Below are positions 36,361-49,342 of a stretch of DNA of 64,000 nucleotides, in pieces; the first letter of the stretch is position 1, and each line of letters opens with the position of its first letter. The position numbers and the translations under genes were made by a program. The notes beneath the pieces were generated by a model. That model saw only the letters and a list, made by a program, of their open reading frames with translations. It was not told the DNA's origin and did no database searches. Origin of the DNA: Daldinia sp. FL1419 (Eukaryota > Ascomycota > Sordariomycetes > Xylariales > Hypoxylaceae); contig MU623345.1 in assembly GCA_025201765.1 (NCBI GenBank), forward strand, positions 186,001-250,000, written 5' to 3'.

Positions 36361-37532
36361 TTGGCTAGTTCAACGTTCGTCAAAAAAAAGGTCGCCCTTC
36401 TCTTTTTTTCCTCTATTTTCATTTTCATTCCTCTCCCCATCCAAGTAGTAAGGTCACCTACTTTTTTTACCTTACGCTACGAATCTTTCTTCCCACTTCT
36501 TTACCGCGCCTTTCATACCCTAGCAATCACCCAATATCCCCAAGTTTCGATTCTCAATCTGCCTCATCTTAGTTAGAGCATCCGTGTCATCAATAAACTT
36601 TCAAGGTTCCCCAGTTCCTTAACCTGTTAAAACATTTCCTTTCGTACGGATTTCCTAGGCCCTCGTCCTACCTTCACGAGAGCACACAAATTTTGGTATC
36701 GAAACAAGTCTCGATATCATAGGTCGATCATCGTATGCTCTTGGCACCCCTACCTTGTAATATATCTACGTACGTGTATGTATGTACCAGAAGCGTACCA
36801 GAAGCTACATACCTATCTGGTAAGTCGCCGGTCTCTACTCATTCTATCCCCATCTCCCATCCACCCATACATAACATAGCTCGTCTACCTTACCCATCCT
36901 ATGATCCTATGGCCTGCGGTCTACCCGGCTAGTCGTGTGGGTAGTGGACACCGATTTGATGGTTTGTCCCGCCGCCTCAAACCTCCCCGGTCCATCTTGG
37001 CCTGCTTTACATAAACCTTCACTTCTACATACCCTTCGCATCTTTCCCGTCCCACACCAGTCACGTCTCCCACTTTCTTTCTTCTTAAACCTCACCATCC
37101 ATTTTCCCCATACCCGGCTAGATATTTCGCGTCTCGACCCTTTTTTTTCTTTCATAATCTTCCCCCTCCAAACTTTATCACCTTCTTCTCCCCAGTTTAA
37201 CTATACTTTTACTTTTTCGTCTCTACCCTGCCCTTTTCCCCTTCTTTACCTTCTGACAAACCTCGAGCCAGGACCACCGTGGGACATAATTCGGTAAGCT
37301 TCCCACGGACCCTTGTCTTCCCAGCCTGCCGTGGTACCACCGGCGAAACGCTCATATGGAATCTTCGCCCTCCAGCATAGTTCCTGTCTGAAACATTCTG
37401 GCTGCGAGATTTGCACCTAGATTGCCAATCTTATGGACTCAGATTTTTACTGTCTGCCCCGACTAGTACCGCCGTAAACTTTTCGGCGTCCCCTCGTGTG
37501 ACATTGTATGCGCCGCCTTTTAATCACCCACC
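36361..37532 (+). promoter_or_regulatory. Long pyrimidine-rich promoter/5' leader of SNT2
   Basis: For roughly 1.1 kb before the SNT2 ATG the + strand is dominated by C and T with runs such as CTTCTTTTTTTCC and many short upstream ATGs. CT-rich stretches like this mark promoter and 5' UTR DNA of regulatory genes in filamentous fungi. Transcription start and any leader intron cannot be placed from sequence alone. Confidence 0.45.
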
Positions 37533-40500
37533 ATGGCGCAGAAGTCCAGCGATACCGATGATCAACCCAACCCTTCGTCATCTTCGACTAAGGACCTGAC
37601 AGACTCCGGTTCTGCGCACAATAACACGCCCGCACCACCACAACCACCACCAAAGTCCACCAACAACAAGGCCTCTGGGGATAATGCAGCAGTATCTCAA
37701 CCAATGACGAAGTCAACCTCGTCGGGGTCGAACCCGTCAGGCAAAGAGGCTATGACAGGTCCGTCTCCTTATGGCACGCGTTCTCGCAATCGGGGTCAGG
37801 CGCGCCCGAACTACGCAGAGGACAAAGATATGGATGTGGATATGTACGATGCTTATGTAGACAAGAAGGATGAGGAATCCAAAAAGTCATCGCGACAAAC
37901 CGGTGCAGCTGCAAATGGTACCAGCGATGCACCAAAAGGCGCAAATTCGACATCACGAAAAGGTGCAGCAGCGCCAGAGGATGGCAAGGCCAGTAGTAAT
38001 GGTTCACACAGCACAGCGAAAGATTCGCATTCAACAAATAACGCGGCTACAAATGGTTCATCCGCAACGACTTCTACTTCGTCCAAAAAGCGAAAGGCGC
38101 CTACGCAATCGGTCGCGAGCAATGCGCATAGCAATGGCAGTACCCCAGCACCGGCCGGTCCTAACGCGACGAAACGAGGTACAACTCACGCGACATCAAC
38201 TATAGCTACACCTAATACTACGGGATATAAAGCGACGAACATGCTTTACTTTGAGAAATGCGGTGCAATTCCAAAGGATGGAAAAATGGTGGCGGATGAT
38301 GGAACGGTCCTGGAGCCAAACGGTATGAACTCATTCAGCCCCTTTGTAGCTCCAAAGAAATTTGCGCTTTTCATCATACCTAAATAAAGCTGGGATAAAA
38401 CTAGGCAGCTGACTGACTGACTATATTATTTAGATCATGTATATCTAGTATGCGAACCACCTGGAGAACCATATTATTTGGGACGTATCATGGAGTTCCT
38501 ACATGTGCAGAATGATGTTACAAAAGCCGTGGATGCGTTGCGGATCAATTGGTACTACCGGCCGAAGGATATTGGTAAGAAGGTCAATGACACCAGGCTT
38601 GTCTTTGCCACTATGCACTCGGACATCAGTCCGTTAACCGCATTGCGCGGCAAGTGTCAAATCCGCCACAAGGCCGAAATTGACGACATGGATACTTACC
38701 GAAAAACTCCCGACTGTTTTTGGTATGAGAAGTTATACGATCGTTATATTCAAAAGAATTACGACGTGATTCCGTGCTTTCAGATCGTCAACGTACCCGA
38801 GAGGGTCAAGAAGGTGTTGGATGAACGATGGAAGTATATTTTGGTGGAGCAGGGTCGGTCTAAGGAATTTACTAGTGCCGTCAAGCTGTGTAAGAGATGT
38901 AGTGGGTATTGTGCAAGGTATGTATGCTTGCTTATGTCATCTCTCCACACTTCCCCTTTCTCTTTCCCTTCTAAGTCTTTCTTTACCCCCTGCCCCTGTT
39001 GTCTTATTTCCCTGCAACGAGTCAACAGGGTTCCAAATAAGTCAAAAAAAAATAAAAATAATCCACAATGACAAGAATCAAGCTAATTCGATCAAACACA
39101 GCAACGATTCAGTCGATTGTGCAGTATGTCAGCAGACGTATCATATGAACTGTGTTCGTCCACCTCTGTTGAAAAAACCATCACGTGGCTTTGCCTGGGC
39201 TTGCGCCGCATGTAGTCGTGCTCAAGAAAGAAAGCTTGAGGCCCGACATACTCCAAGCTTACTTGATTCACACCTAGAGGCAGAAGAAGAAGAGCCTTGG
39301 GAGGATGAGGATGATGCAATTGATACTAATCGCACAAGTCCCGCTGACGGTATCGACGACTCTCACCAACCCGCGACGGCAGAGCAGATATATCACGCAA
39401 GCTTGTGGCCTTACCGGTACTTAGGTCAGCATTGCAAGCCCGAAGATGCTTTGGATTACGATGATCGTATATACCCTAGAGCCGGATCCCGTTTAGGGCC
39501 TAAGCACCAAGCAACCGTCCTTCCTTGGTACGGTCGCCCAGTTAAACTAGTGAAGCCTCTCGAGATTAAGAAGTCGGGCAAGAAAGACAGCAAACAATCC
39601 AAGGAAGCCCTCGCAGCTCTCGAGGCGGAGAAGGCACGCCGAGAAAAGCGCCCAAGATGGGTCCAAGATGAACCTCCAGGATACGTAGCAAGGGGAGAGG
39701 ATTACGATAACGATGACCCAAATAACACGGCGCAATTATTATGGAAGCCTTTGGACGCAGTTGAAACATCAACTACAGAATCTCAGCTTGATGAGTACAT
39801 GGCAAACGCAAAGACGAAGCTAGTCCCCATGTTTAACCTTCCGAAGGAGTCCACGAATCTAAAAGACGTAGCTATAAATACTCTCTTCAAAAACGATTAC
39901 GACATACCCAAGGCGATGAAGGCGTTGCTCAAACTCGATAAATCAATTTTCAAAGAACCCGAACTTACAGCCACCGAGCTTAAAAAGTTCGAGGAAGGTG
40001 TAACAAAATTTGGTTCTGAACTTTATCACATTACAAAACTTGTCAAAACTCTCAAGCATTCGCAGATCGTCCGTTTCTATTATACGTGGAAGAAAACTGA
40101 TCGAGGAAAACAAATATGGGGTAACTTCTCCGGTAGGAAGGGTAAGAAGGAGGCGAAGAAGGCCGAGGCCACAGCCAATAAACTCCAGGATGATGTTGCA
40201 GACGATCAGGATGATTCGGCGTTTGATACGGAGAAGGCACTCAAGCTCAAGAGAAGCTTCATATGCAGATTTTGCTCTACCAAGAACTCTCGACAATGGA
40301 GGCGGGCACCTAACAGCGCGTCCGGTCTAGTGACAGAGGGAAGTGGTAAACACGCAAATAAAGACAAGGGAATACAGTACGTCGGAGCACTATGTAGGCG
40401 ATGTGCGGAGTTATGGCGACGGTACGCTATTCAATGGGAAGATATGGAAGACCTTGCCAAGAAAGTGGCTGCAGCCGGCGGCCGGTCCTGGAAGCGGAGA

Positions 40501-42997
40501 GTTGATGAGGAGTTACTGAAAGAGATCATGTCGGCAAACGAAATGATGAGTATGACCGTCTACAGCAAGCCCAATGGGACATCATCGACAGCACAGCCTT
40601 CTGCGTCGGTGACACCTGCTCCGCAACCTAGCGGTAGTGAGCAGCCACCACCACGCAAGAAACTCAAGACGATTGCAGACAAAGAGGCGGAGGTTAACGG
40701 TTCCGATTCTGGTGCTGTCTCTACCCATACCCATTCAAGTCATTCGAAGAAGAAAGAGAAGGCTGCAGAGAAACCTGCTCCGCCCCCGGCCCCGGAACTC
40801 CCCAAACCTCGTACCCTACCTTGCGCAATATGCCATCAGATGGCCCCAACGGGTGAACAGTCCCATCTATCTTGTAAAGAGTGTCGCCTCACGGTTCACC
40901 GTAAGTGCTATGGTGTTGTTGACAATCGATTGCCGGGCAAATGGACATGTGATATGTGTCTAAATGATAAGAACCCTCAGGTTTCTATAGTAAGTGTGCC
41001 TGTATCCGTTTCTTCAGGACGACGACTAACGAATGCAATTAGGACTACAAGTGCGTCCTATGCCCGGTGGAATTCACGGAACATGATTTCATAGAACCTC
41101 CGAAAAATACACATAAGAAAAAGACGGAAAAGGAGAAGGAAAAAGAACGTCTCGACCGTGATCTCGCACAGAAAGCCGTGGACTACTACCGCAAAAAGCA
41201 GGAGGAAATGAATCGCCCTGTGAACCCTAGGGAGCCATTGAAGAGGACGGCGGACAATAATTGGGTTCATGTCACCTGTGCTGTCTGGATGCCTGAAGTC
41301 AAATTTGGTAACGCCCTCGCTTTAGGTCCTTCAGAAGGCATACCCTCGATACCACGCAGTAGATACGATGAGGTTTGTAAGGTTTGCAAGCAGAAAGGTG
41401 GCGCATGCGTAGCCTGTCATCAATGCCGCGCTCCCGGTAAGTCTGAGGTTCCTCCGACTGCCAATCGTCTAGTGCTGACCACATATTAGTTCACGTGGAA
41501 TGTGCCCACCAAAATGGATATTTGCTCGGCTTTGAGATTACGCCTGTGAAAGGCTCTAGAAGAGACCAGCACAACCTTGTCAGTATCGGCGACGTAACCG
41601 GAATCATGTCAGCATCTGTCTGGTGTAAGGAGCATATCCCCCAGAAGACTGCGGTCTATCGCATGCATGACCCTGTACCTCAGCCTGATGGCCAAGGCAA
41701 GGATCCCCTGCCCACGAACGCCCTACAGCTCTACGTCCAGAGCTACAAGCAGGCAGATCTTACCCTAACGGGTAATGTTCGCAAGGCAAATTTGGCTAAT
41801 CTGGCCGCCACCAAAATGCCTACTGTAACGACGCAAGCGAACCCAAATCGGAGGCAATCTACTACAAATGTCTCTAGCTCAGCGACAACAGCTCAGAGAG
41901 CATCCCCAGCTGATGCTGCCGTTGATGCGGTGTCTATGAGTCCCCAATGCGGCGATAAAGTATGCATAACTTGTGGCATTGACGTGAGCCCGAAGTGGTG
42001 GCCTATCGAAAAGGGCCAAGAAAAAGTCTTGACGAACGGATATACCGGCTCTTTAAGTAGTGAGGCACTAAAGTTTGTTGCTCAGCGGAGTGTTCAGTGC
42101 CATAAGTGTAAGAGAAATAACCGAAAACTCACACCTCATAGTCCACCAAAAACGGATAGGCCAACATCAAACGAACCACCACGAACCGCTTTACCTCCTT
42201 CGATTCCGACTCCCATAACAAATCATCCACCACATGTGTCTCATGCTATGAATAGGCTCGTGGACTTGGGAAATACGTGGGGACCACGGGGTCCTACAGC
42301 GCAAGGAGCGACACCTGCAGCACCCCCAACGATCGCTGCGCCACCGTTACATCCTCCATCTGCACCTGTCCCTCCACCCTTGCCGCTAACCGCTCCCCAT
42401 GCAGTAACGAGTCCGATGGCAGCTCCGGGCGGCCCAGCAGTACCTCCTCCACATCATTATCCTCCTCCTAGCGCTCCTTATGGAGAGTGGCACCGCAGTC
42501 CGACTCAACATCCGCCTGCTCTTCATCAAATAAACGGCGGCTCTAGCGGACCAAGCCCGATCCACCATAATCATCTCCGTGACCTTCGGCCGCCTCCGAT
42601 AGCACCAATGTCCCATCACCAGGCGTTAACGCCCCAGCATAGTCTCGGCCAGCCTATGGTAAATGGGATCCCACCTTCACCACCTCGACGCGGCCCGGGC
42701 CCGGTTCAGAATGGCACTTCTCCTTATATGCCATCCTACCATTCGTCACATAATCCTCTTCATGGCCTTACGAATGGTAGCCCCCCGCCACGCACCTCCG
42801 AGCATGCATTCCCACAAGGACTGCTTTCGCGATCGTCGCCCTTCGTAAATCCGCACACAAGTCCGCCGATTACTCGAGAGGGGATCCCGATGAGTCGTGA
42901 ACCAAGTTTAAGCAACAACGTACCTTCACGATCTAACGACAGCCGCCCTGCCAGCGGGGCCAGCGCAAATGCGTCGTTGCGTAACCTTCTGTCATAA
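37533..42997 (+). CDS. SNT2: SNT2-type BAH/PHD/SANT chromatin regulator
   Basis: Exons 37533-38322, 38434-38917, 39102-40989, 41043-41436 and 41490-42997 give 1687 residues. Order: a Ser/Thr/Asn-rich N-terminus; BAH domain (about 245-375, HVYLVCEPPGEPYYLG); PHD1 (415-465, CKRC through CAACS); an ELM2-like segment near 567; SANT domain (711-762); a CxxC...CxxC finger near 810; PHD2 (996-1047); extended PHD (from 1055, CVLC through HVTCAVWMPEV and CHQCRAPVHVEC); another Cys pair finger near CITCG; and a Pro-rich tail. This is the yeast Snt2/fungal SNT2 layout. Snt2 works with Rpd3 deacetylase in the Snt2C complex, binds modified histone H3 and has a role in stress response and histone turnover. 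All four introns keep frame. The second (184 bp) completes PHD1. Confidence 0.93.
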
Positions 42998-43805
42998 TAA
43001 CCAGGAATCACTGGGCCAAGGTTTCAGGGTCTATGATTTATTCGCATAGGAAAAATTATTTCCTCCAGTTCGGCGTTACTCAGGCTCGGTTGTATAAGTA
43101 GAGGCATATACCGAATGGCGCCACGGTTGATAGAGGGATTCTAGTCAGGGTTTTGACGAGAAGAGAGAGGTGCTATTGTAGTCGCCAGCTCTGGAACGCC
43201 TGTATAACATTTGTTTGGTTTTTGTGATCAGGCCTCTAATTATCCAACACTCTTCGGAGTACAAACTGAGGGAAGGAAGTCTAGGAATTAGAGACAGGTG
43301 GTCCAAAAGGTTAGGAAATGGTCTCGTAGACCCCAATAGCTTACAATCCTAATATTAACAAGTTCAAGTTATATACGTTCCTTTCCTGATGTGAATGTAT
43401 TACCTATGATTATATGTGCGTACCGCAGTGCTAGCGATTCGATTCGTAAGCACTTTGGAAGCGTCTATGTACCTTCTATGTGCCCTGGCCAACGCCATCT
43501 TTATATGTGTAATAATAGGAGTTAGATCTAAACGCCTAAGAGACGGGTACTAAACTCTTGTTCGGCTCTACCAGGTTAACCTAGATAGATGCGCGGCGAT
43601 AAGTCGTGAGGCGGAGACTCCCGCTTATCTCCAATTACGTATCTCGATCTTCTAAATAGGTACTATGTACATGCATGGTATATCTGGGTAATTAATTCAT
43701 GGAATGCCAAATTCATTTTCCAAGTCATTTACGAGCCAGAGGTCCTAGGAATTACAAATCTGAAGATACTACTACTATAACGGCTCTAGACAAAGTATAG
43801 CCGAA
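42998..43805. other. Intergenic
   Basis: About 800 bases holding the SNT2 3' UTR and the cytosine deaminase promoter. Nothing else is seen. Confidence 0.4.
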
Positions 43806-44678
43806 ATGGACGATGCGAAGGGCCTCGCCTTGGCGCTCGAAGAGGCGAGGATCGGATACCAGGAAGGCGGTGTTCCGGTATGTAGGAGATGATCTCGATT
43901 GCATATGTTCTGCTGGCTAATACGGCGTTTTAATAGATTGGCGCGGCGTTGGTAGCTGCTGACGGAAAAGTCCTGGGCCGAGGGCATAATATGAGGGTTC
44001 AGAATGGGAATCCGATTCTTCACGTATGTGCCTGAATTCGCTGTGCTTGGTGCTCGTTATCGTTTCATTAAGAACTAAGTATTCGTTTGCTTAATTATTA
44101 CCTACTAGGTAGCTAACAACGTCTGTGTTGGTACGTAGGGCGAAACATCCTGTCTCCAAAACGCAGGCCGCCTGCCCTCGTCCGCGTATAAGGGGAGTAC
44201 GATGTACACGACGCTTTCGCCGTGCGATATGTGTAAGTCTTCTATCCTGACTAAATTCGACCAACTCCCCTCTCTCTCTATTTACAACCCTAAGACCCGG
44301 TGCCATATATAAGCTCCTCGCTAAGAAGACATAGGTACCGGCGCTTGTATCCTCTACGGGATCTCGCGCGTAGTTATCGGCGAGAACAGGACGTTCCTAG
44401 GTGGGGAGGCGTACCTCAAGCAGCGCGGCGTTGAAGTTGTAGTGTTGGACTCGGCCGAGTGCAAGGAGTTGATGGAGAAGTTTATTAAGGAGAAGCCGGA
44501 AGTTTGGTAAGTGTGATGTTACCTTTCTCCCTGCTTTATTCTTCTCCTATACGGAGCTATACGCGAAATGCTAGAATAGGGATTCTATAGTGCTAACCTA
44601 AGCCATAGGAACGAGGACATCGGTGTCGAGGAAAGGGTTTATTCCCGGGAGGGCGTTACGGAGCGTCCGGGGATATAG
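43806..44678 (+). CDS. FCY1: Cytosine deaminase
   Basis: Five short exons (43806-43877, 43937-44023, 44139-44232, 44335-44506, 44609-44678) give 164 residues; the gene is invisible to simple open-frame searches because each exon is small. The zinc deaminase motifs are intact: HGE (His ligand and catalytic Glu, at the exon 2/3 junction), then SPCDMCTGA with the two Cys ligands. The flanking segments (NPILHGETSCLQNAGR, GISRVVIGENRTFLGGEAYL, ENDIGV-like W-NEDIGVEE end) match yeast Fcy1, a cytosolic homodimer of 158 residues that converts cytosine to uracil in pyrimidine salvage. All introns have GT-AG ends and frame-consistent phases. This enzyme also makes fungi sensitive to 5-fluorocytosine. 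Confidence 0.95.
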
Positions 44679-45184
44679 GGGCTAGCATTAGATTTGTCCG
44701 AGAAGGCCGCTACACCGACAAACGGGGCGTACATGGTTCCCGCGGGTGGGTAGGACTTGGTTCTAGCTCGGAAATTAAATGGGGTAGCGAGCTTAACAAC
44801 TCAAGGCCTCGGTTGACGATGATGGTACGGACCTAAGGGGAAAAGTTGCGCCGTTAGGTCGTGAACTGGAAAAGGAGACTATCGGGTGGTCACTACTTTA
44901 AGATGTCCCTAATTTTGTTTCCAAGGATGGGGTGTCCATAACAGGCACTATTCAAGAGTATGAGTTTCGATTTATCGAGTAGGTTATAATCATCGTAAGA
45001 ACTCACTCGGAACCTCAACTCCACTAATAATCAAGGAATTGCCGGTCCTGGTTCTTCCCCGGTGTCCTAAATGGACCTGCATCATAGGTTCAACTGGGAG
45101 ATGGTCGGGAATTTAGCCGTAGCTGGCAAGTATACGGCTCGGTAAGCCACTAAATTCATTCTATATCATCTCGATCCATCATCA
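44679..45184. other. Convergent intergenic region
   Basis: About 500 bases between the 3' ends of the deaminase (+) and the GPATCH11-like gene (-). No coding signal. Confidence 0.4.
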
Positions 45185-46183
45185 TCAATCGTGATCCTCC
45201 TCTGTTAGCCCCGGACATCCCTCCATCGTCTCGTCTGGGTAGCTGAATTTGCACCAGAAGCAATAATTATGTTGCTCGCGGAGGTACTCCACGAGCCTTT
45301 TTAACCTCTCCTCGACTTCGAGCGCGTTGAACTCGTCTAGCTCCGGATCTTCCTCTTCGAGATCCTCGACAGGGAGATATGTTGTGGCAGTCTTCCCTAA
45401 TGCCGTCTTATCGTCATCCTCCAAATCTTCCACAAAGGTCGGGAGCCGCGTTGAGCTCTGCTCTAAGTCGTGCCGCATTCGCCGGTCCCGCTCTGCTTCC
45501 TCCCGGTTCCGGATTAGACCACGCCAGACGACCGGGATGGATTTAAGGGGCCGTGTAGATATTGCCCTCTTCTTTTGGGGTTTCGCCGTTGTTTCTTCTT
45601 CATCTCCGCTGTCCGTATTCGCACCATCTTTACCCCCTTGGTCTTCCTCGTCCAAGCGTTCGCACACCTTCATCGCAGTATAAACCTGCCGCTCCATCCT
45701 TGCCTGTTCCCGCTCTCTGCGCACACGATCGCGGAATTCTGTCTCGTCAACCTTTTGCCTCTTCTCACTTTGGGAAGCCGCTTCGTTTAGTGCACGCTTG
45801 CGATCCGAGTCGAGACCAATCCCGCCTCGATCCTCCTTCATCTCAGGCCGGATAGGTTCCAGGCGCGCATGTTCGGCGTTGTCCGTACTTCCCAATGCAA
45901 CACCAGGTTTGAATCCCATTTTCGCCATCATAGCGAAGCCCTTACTCTTCTTTGCTCGTGCACTCTCTAGCAGTGATTGGTTCAAGGCCTTCTCACGCTC
46001 CTCGCGCTCTTCTGCAGCTTGTTCGGCTTTAGACTTGACGCGCCCCTTGATCTCGCCCTCGCGCTTAAGCCGTTGCCGCCGCTGAAGGGATGTTTCTGTT
46101 TTGGGCTGTTCCTCGCCAAAGGTCATATTCATGTAATCGTCATCATCTTCTTCCTCCGGAGTGTTGTTGTTTGGTGATGCCAT
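45185..46183 (-). CDS. G-patch domain protein, GPATCH11-like
   Basis: A single exon encodes 332 residues. An acidic N-terminus (EEEDDDDYMNM) is followed by Lys/Arg/Glu-rich helices, then a G-patch (about 80-130: KSKGFAMMAKMGFKPG, then DRGGIGLDSDRKR), more charged helices, and a C-terminal DUF4187 (EERLKRLVEYLREQHNYCFWC, DETMEGCPG, EDHD). G-patch plus DUF4187 is the layout of GPATCH11 and yeast Cmg1. G-patches bind and activate DEAH RNA helicases, so a role in RNA processing is inferred. The two Cys of YCFWC and the later Cys may bind metal. The start is the first ATG, with no upstream in-frame extension. Confidence 0.9.
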   Translation of the reverse strand: MASPNNNTPEEEDDDDYMNMTFGEEQPKTETSLQRRQRLKREGEIKGRVKSKAEQAAEEREEREKALNQSLLESARAKKSKGFAMMAKMGFKPGVALGSTDNAEHARLEPIRPEMKEDRGGIGLDSDRKRALNEAASQSEKRQKVDETEFRDRVRREREQARMERQVYTAMKVCERLDEEDQGGKDGANTDSGDEEETTAKPQKKRAISTRPLKSIPVVWRGLIRNREEAERDRRMRHDLEQSSTRLPTFVEDLEDDDKTALGKTATTYLPVEDLEEEDPELDEFNALEVEERLKRLVEYLREQHNYCFWCKFSYPDETMEGCPGLTEEDHD

Positions 46184-48081
46184 GTTGACAGCTTATATCT
46201 TATATAAGTGTAGGCTGCTCTGCTCTCAGTATGAGTAAACCGGTTGTAAGTTGTGAGGTACAAGATACGACGGTACGTGTACCCAACCAACTTAGAAACA
46301 GCTAATATATTAACGCGGTTCCAGATCAAATGAGAGTACGGATCCGTACTTGTTAGGTGATAGTTTAATAAGAATGTTGAAGATGTAACGTCGACCAATG
46401 AATTTGAGAGATTGTTACATGGGTACCTAAGGTAGGTTAGCTTGGAACCTCAGAATAGGTATGAGCCACCACCGCCACAAGTATCCCCACACATCACCTA
46501 AGTACCTAGCCTAAGTACCTAGGTACTTACATTAGGCAAAGGACCTCGACTTGCGGAGAGCAATCACAATTATTCAGGTTCATTAGGATGGATCCAAAAC
46601 CAGCCAGGAACGTCCCGTCTTGCGATGCCATCGTAAACACGGCCATATTCCCCCAGTACATTTTGTCGTTCGATAATGCTAGTTGGGTATTTGAGGGAAA
46701 AGGGAGTATCGACATTAGGAAAGCCCAGGACGATGCCCTCGGACCTCAACACCCATATTTATATCTAGGACACTTATGCCTAGACCCCTTTTATAAGTTG
46801 TCTCTGTCTCAGAATCACTCCTATAGTAAGAGGGCAGGTTTAAAAGGTCTAGGATGGTTCAAGGTTTCAATAACATCAATGTTGTAAACACTATACCTAC
46901 AGTTCATAACCTCGCCACCTATTGACTAGTTTAGGACTTCTATTCTCTCAAGGCAGTCAGTCACCTACCTTAAATCCTCTCTTAAGACGATGCGGCTGAT
47001 AATATAAGCGAATATCGTATTGAATAGCCCGCTTATGTGTTTTCTTGTATTTTATAACTAGGTAGGCAATAACAGCGTATTAACCCGAGTCCAAATGTAC
47101 GGTTATCGTCATCAGACGGAATCGTGTGGTTTGTGTACTTAACAACCATCGTATATCTAGGAAGCACGTTTGTAACACAGCAGGCGTTTTGGCCGACCGT
47201 AGCATAACCTGGAGTACACAGCATCTTCTTGTACCACCGTAACACAACCAATCCGCATCTTTATTCATTAGAATACCTAGGCACCTAACTGTCGCTCCCA
47301 GAAGGATCTCAGCCATAATAACCTGATCTTTCGGATGCGATGTATCGGACGCTACCGCAACTTAGTATGAACTCGGATCGGGATTTGAAATATCTAAAAA
47401 ATTATGCTTAAAAGATGCCAAACAAATACTTGTATGCACCTAATGTCTCTTTAGTGTAACCTCATGGCTCGATGGATATCATTGGCCCAAAACCGCATTC
47501 ATAGTCACCAATAGTTTCGTCCGATTGGGTGTAGCTTTGCCAAGGTCGTGGGGGTTAGGTACCTGTATCTACAGTACGACCCCTTTTATTAGCCTTAGCT
47601 CTACCCACGTACTATGTAGAGACCATAGGTAGTCTTTTAAGTTGAGGGTTACCACAATGTGTTTATCAGCATTCATATCTAACCTACCTAGGTAGCGCGC
47701 CCCAATTCCGTCATGTACTATTTATGCAAATACATAAGGTAGTTCTATTGGAATGCCCTAGGTTAGGTACCTGTCTACAGTTAGGTAGGTATACAGCATT
47801 AATAGTCACATATTAACGGTTAGTAATTACGATAACTGACTCCTGAAAACATACATGGAACCCAACTCAAGTCGTAATCTTTAATTTGTAGTTAAAGAAA
47901 TGTTGAAAGTTGAGGGTATACCAGCATAACCTATTCGCTCTCGGAGCACCTGGTACCGTCAGCGTCATGGTACCTAAAAACGTCATGACCTGTCCCTAGT
48001 CATCTAACGCAGAAGCTTATATAGTATACATTATACACAGAAAAAAAAAACAGAAAAAAAAGCCCATCCCAACCTTATCAT
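46184..48081. other. Intergenic, AT-rich, motif-dense
   Basis: About 1.9 kb with no supported gene. TACCTAGGTA-type motifs are frequent (46430-46530, 47275, 47560, 47685 and 47757). One ATG frame of 99 aa (46588-46887, +) has no domain or intron evidence. The end near 48040-48060 has A runs close to the kinase 3' end. Confidence 0.4.
46512..46529. repeat. 18-bp perfect palindrome containing TACCTAGGTA
   Basis: TAAGTACCTAGGTACTTA reads the same on both strands, and a second related half-site lies just before it. It is the cleanest copy of the dispersed motif. Confidence 0.9.
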
Positions 48082-49342
48082 CTATGCATCATCCTCGGGT
48101 AACTCGTCAATAACACCCTCCACTATATCTATTAACTCCTCGATATCTGGCCGCTCGGCCGGTTCGACCTTTAAGCATTTCCTGACTACCTCCTTAATCG
48201 GTTCACTAATCACCCCTTCCCCAGGGCCTGCACCAGCTGGTGCCTTTCCTTTCTTTTGGCCTCTCGGGCTCTCGTCCGGGAATCGCCAATCGCCGCCCAA
48301 AACACACATGCTAAGACTACCGCCCGTTTCATCGCTACGCATCTCGAAAGGTGATTTTCCCACTAAGCATGCGTATAAGGTGCAACCCAGAGACCAAATA
48401 TCAACTTTGGTGTCGATAATGGTCCCCGTCTTCACGTCAAAAAGTTCGGGTGCTCGGTAGGGCATTGTGCTGTGCTCTGCCGCTATGTCTTGCTGGGCGA
48501 TAGCGAGCGAGCGTGTAGTGATGGGTATCGGCGATTCTGAAATAGAGCCCAGATCCATGATGATAGGCTCCGAGCCCGAGTCATCAATCATGATATTACC
48601 TTGGACGACTAGTCAGTATAAAGTTACATAGGTAGAAAGTATCATTAGTCCGTAACTTACCTGGCTTAATGTCCCTGTGCGCATATGACCTCCGCTCACC
48701 AGGCGCTGCCACCTCTTGATTCACCATCAATGGCCTTGCTTGTTCCGTCTCATCATCCGCATCCGCCGCTGCAACGGCCTTGTTTCGGTTTCCCCTTCGT
48801 CCACCCCCGTCTTCCCCAGATTTCGCATTACCAGCTTCCATGCGCTCACCAGCAGCCGGCCCTCGGTATTGATGCATGTACTTAAGGGCCTTGCACACGC
48901 CTAAGAAGAGGCGCATAAGTTCCTTTTCGGGGAACTGGGTGTGATTTACTAGGTTCGCATTGATGATATCTTGTAGGTTGCCCCGCCTATAGTACGGTAA
49001 TAAGACGTATACCGTCTTTGCGTCTGCATCATTTCGCTCGCTCGCGATGGAATAATCGACGCTGTGAATGATGTTGGGTGTGTGCGAGAACGTCTTGTAG
49101 GCTTCGACCTCTCGCATCGCTTGCTGGACTGATTCGGCGCCGAACGGACATCGGATCTTCTTGAGCGCAAAGAGCTCTGCGGTTGCTGTGTCTTGTACGA
49201 GATATACATAGCTGAAACCACCTTCTCCTAGCAAGCGTAATATCTTAAACGATCGGCTGTTTATCTTGAGGGTCGGCGATCCGGGAAAGCAATTTAGACA
49301 ATTGCCAAACGAGTACACGAGGTCAAGGAGAAGCTGCGCCAT
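48082..49342 (-). CDS. STK16/Env7-type Ser/Thr protein kinase
   Basis: Exons (minus) 49342-48661 and 48599-48082 give 399 residues. Kinase signatures: Gly loop GEGGFSYVYLV (39-49), Lys61 in ALKKI, catalytic HRDIKPGN, metal-binding DLG in place of DFG (typical of the STK16 group), YRAPEL and DIWSLGCTLY. Two Cys near the N-terminus (15 and 18, GNCLNCFPG) resemble the palmitoylation site of Env7 and STK16, which anchor these kinases to vacuolar or Golgi membranes. About 55 residues of Gly/Ala/Glu/Asp-rich sequence are inserted between helix E (YMHQYR) and the HRD loop. The protein is otherwise complete. It is divergent from TRM82. The 61-bp intron splits the Gly codon of KPGN. Confidence 0.9.

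Noticed and set aside
46588..46887. ATG-initiated 99-aa open frame
   Set aside because: No domain, no intron or codon-use support, and the frame lies in AT-rich motif-dense DNA.
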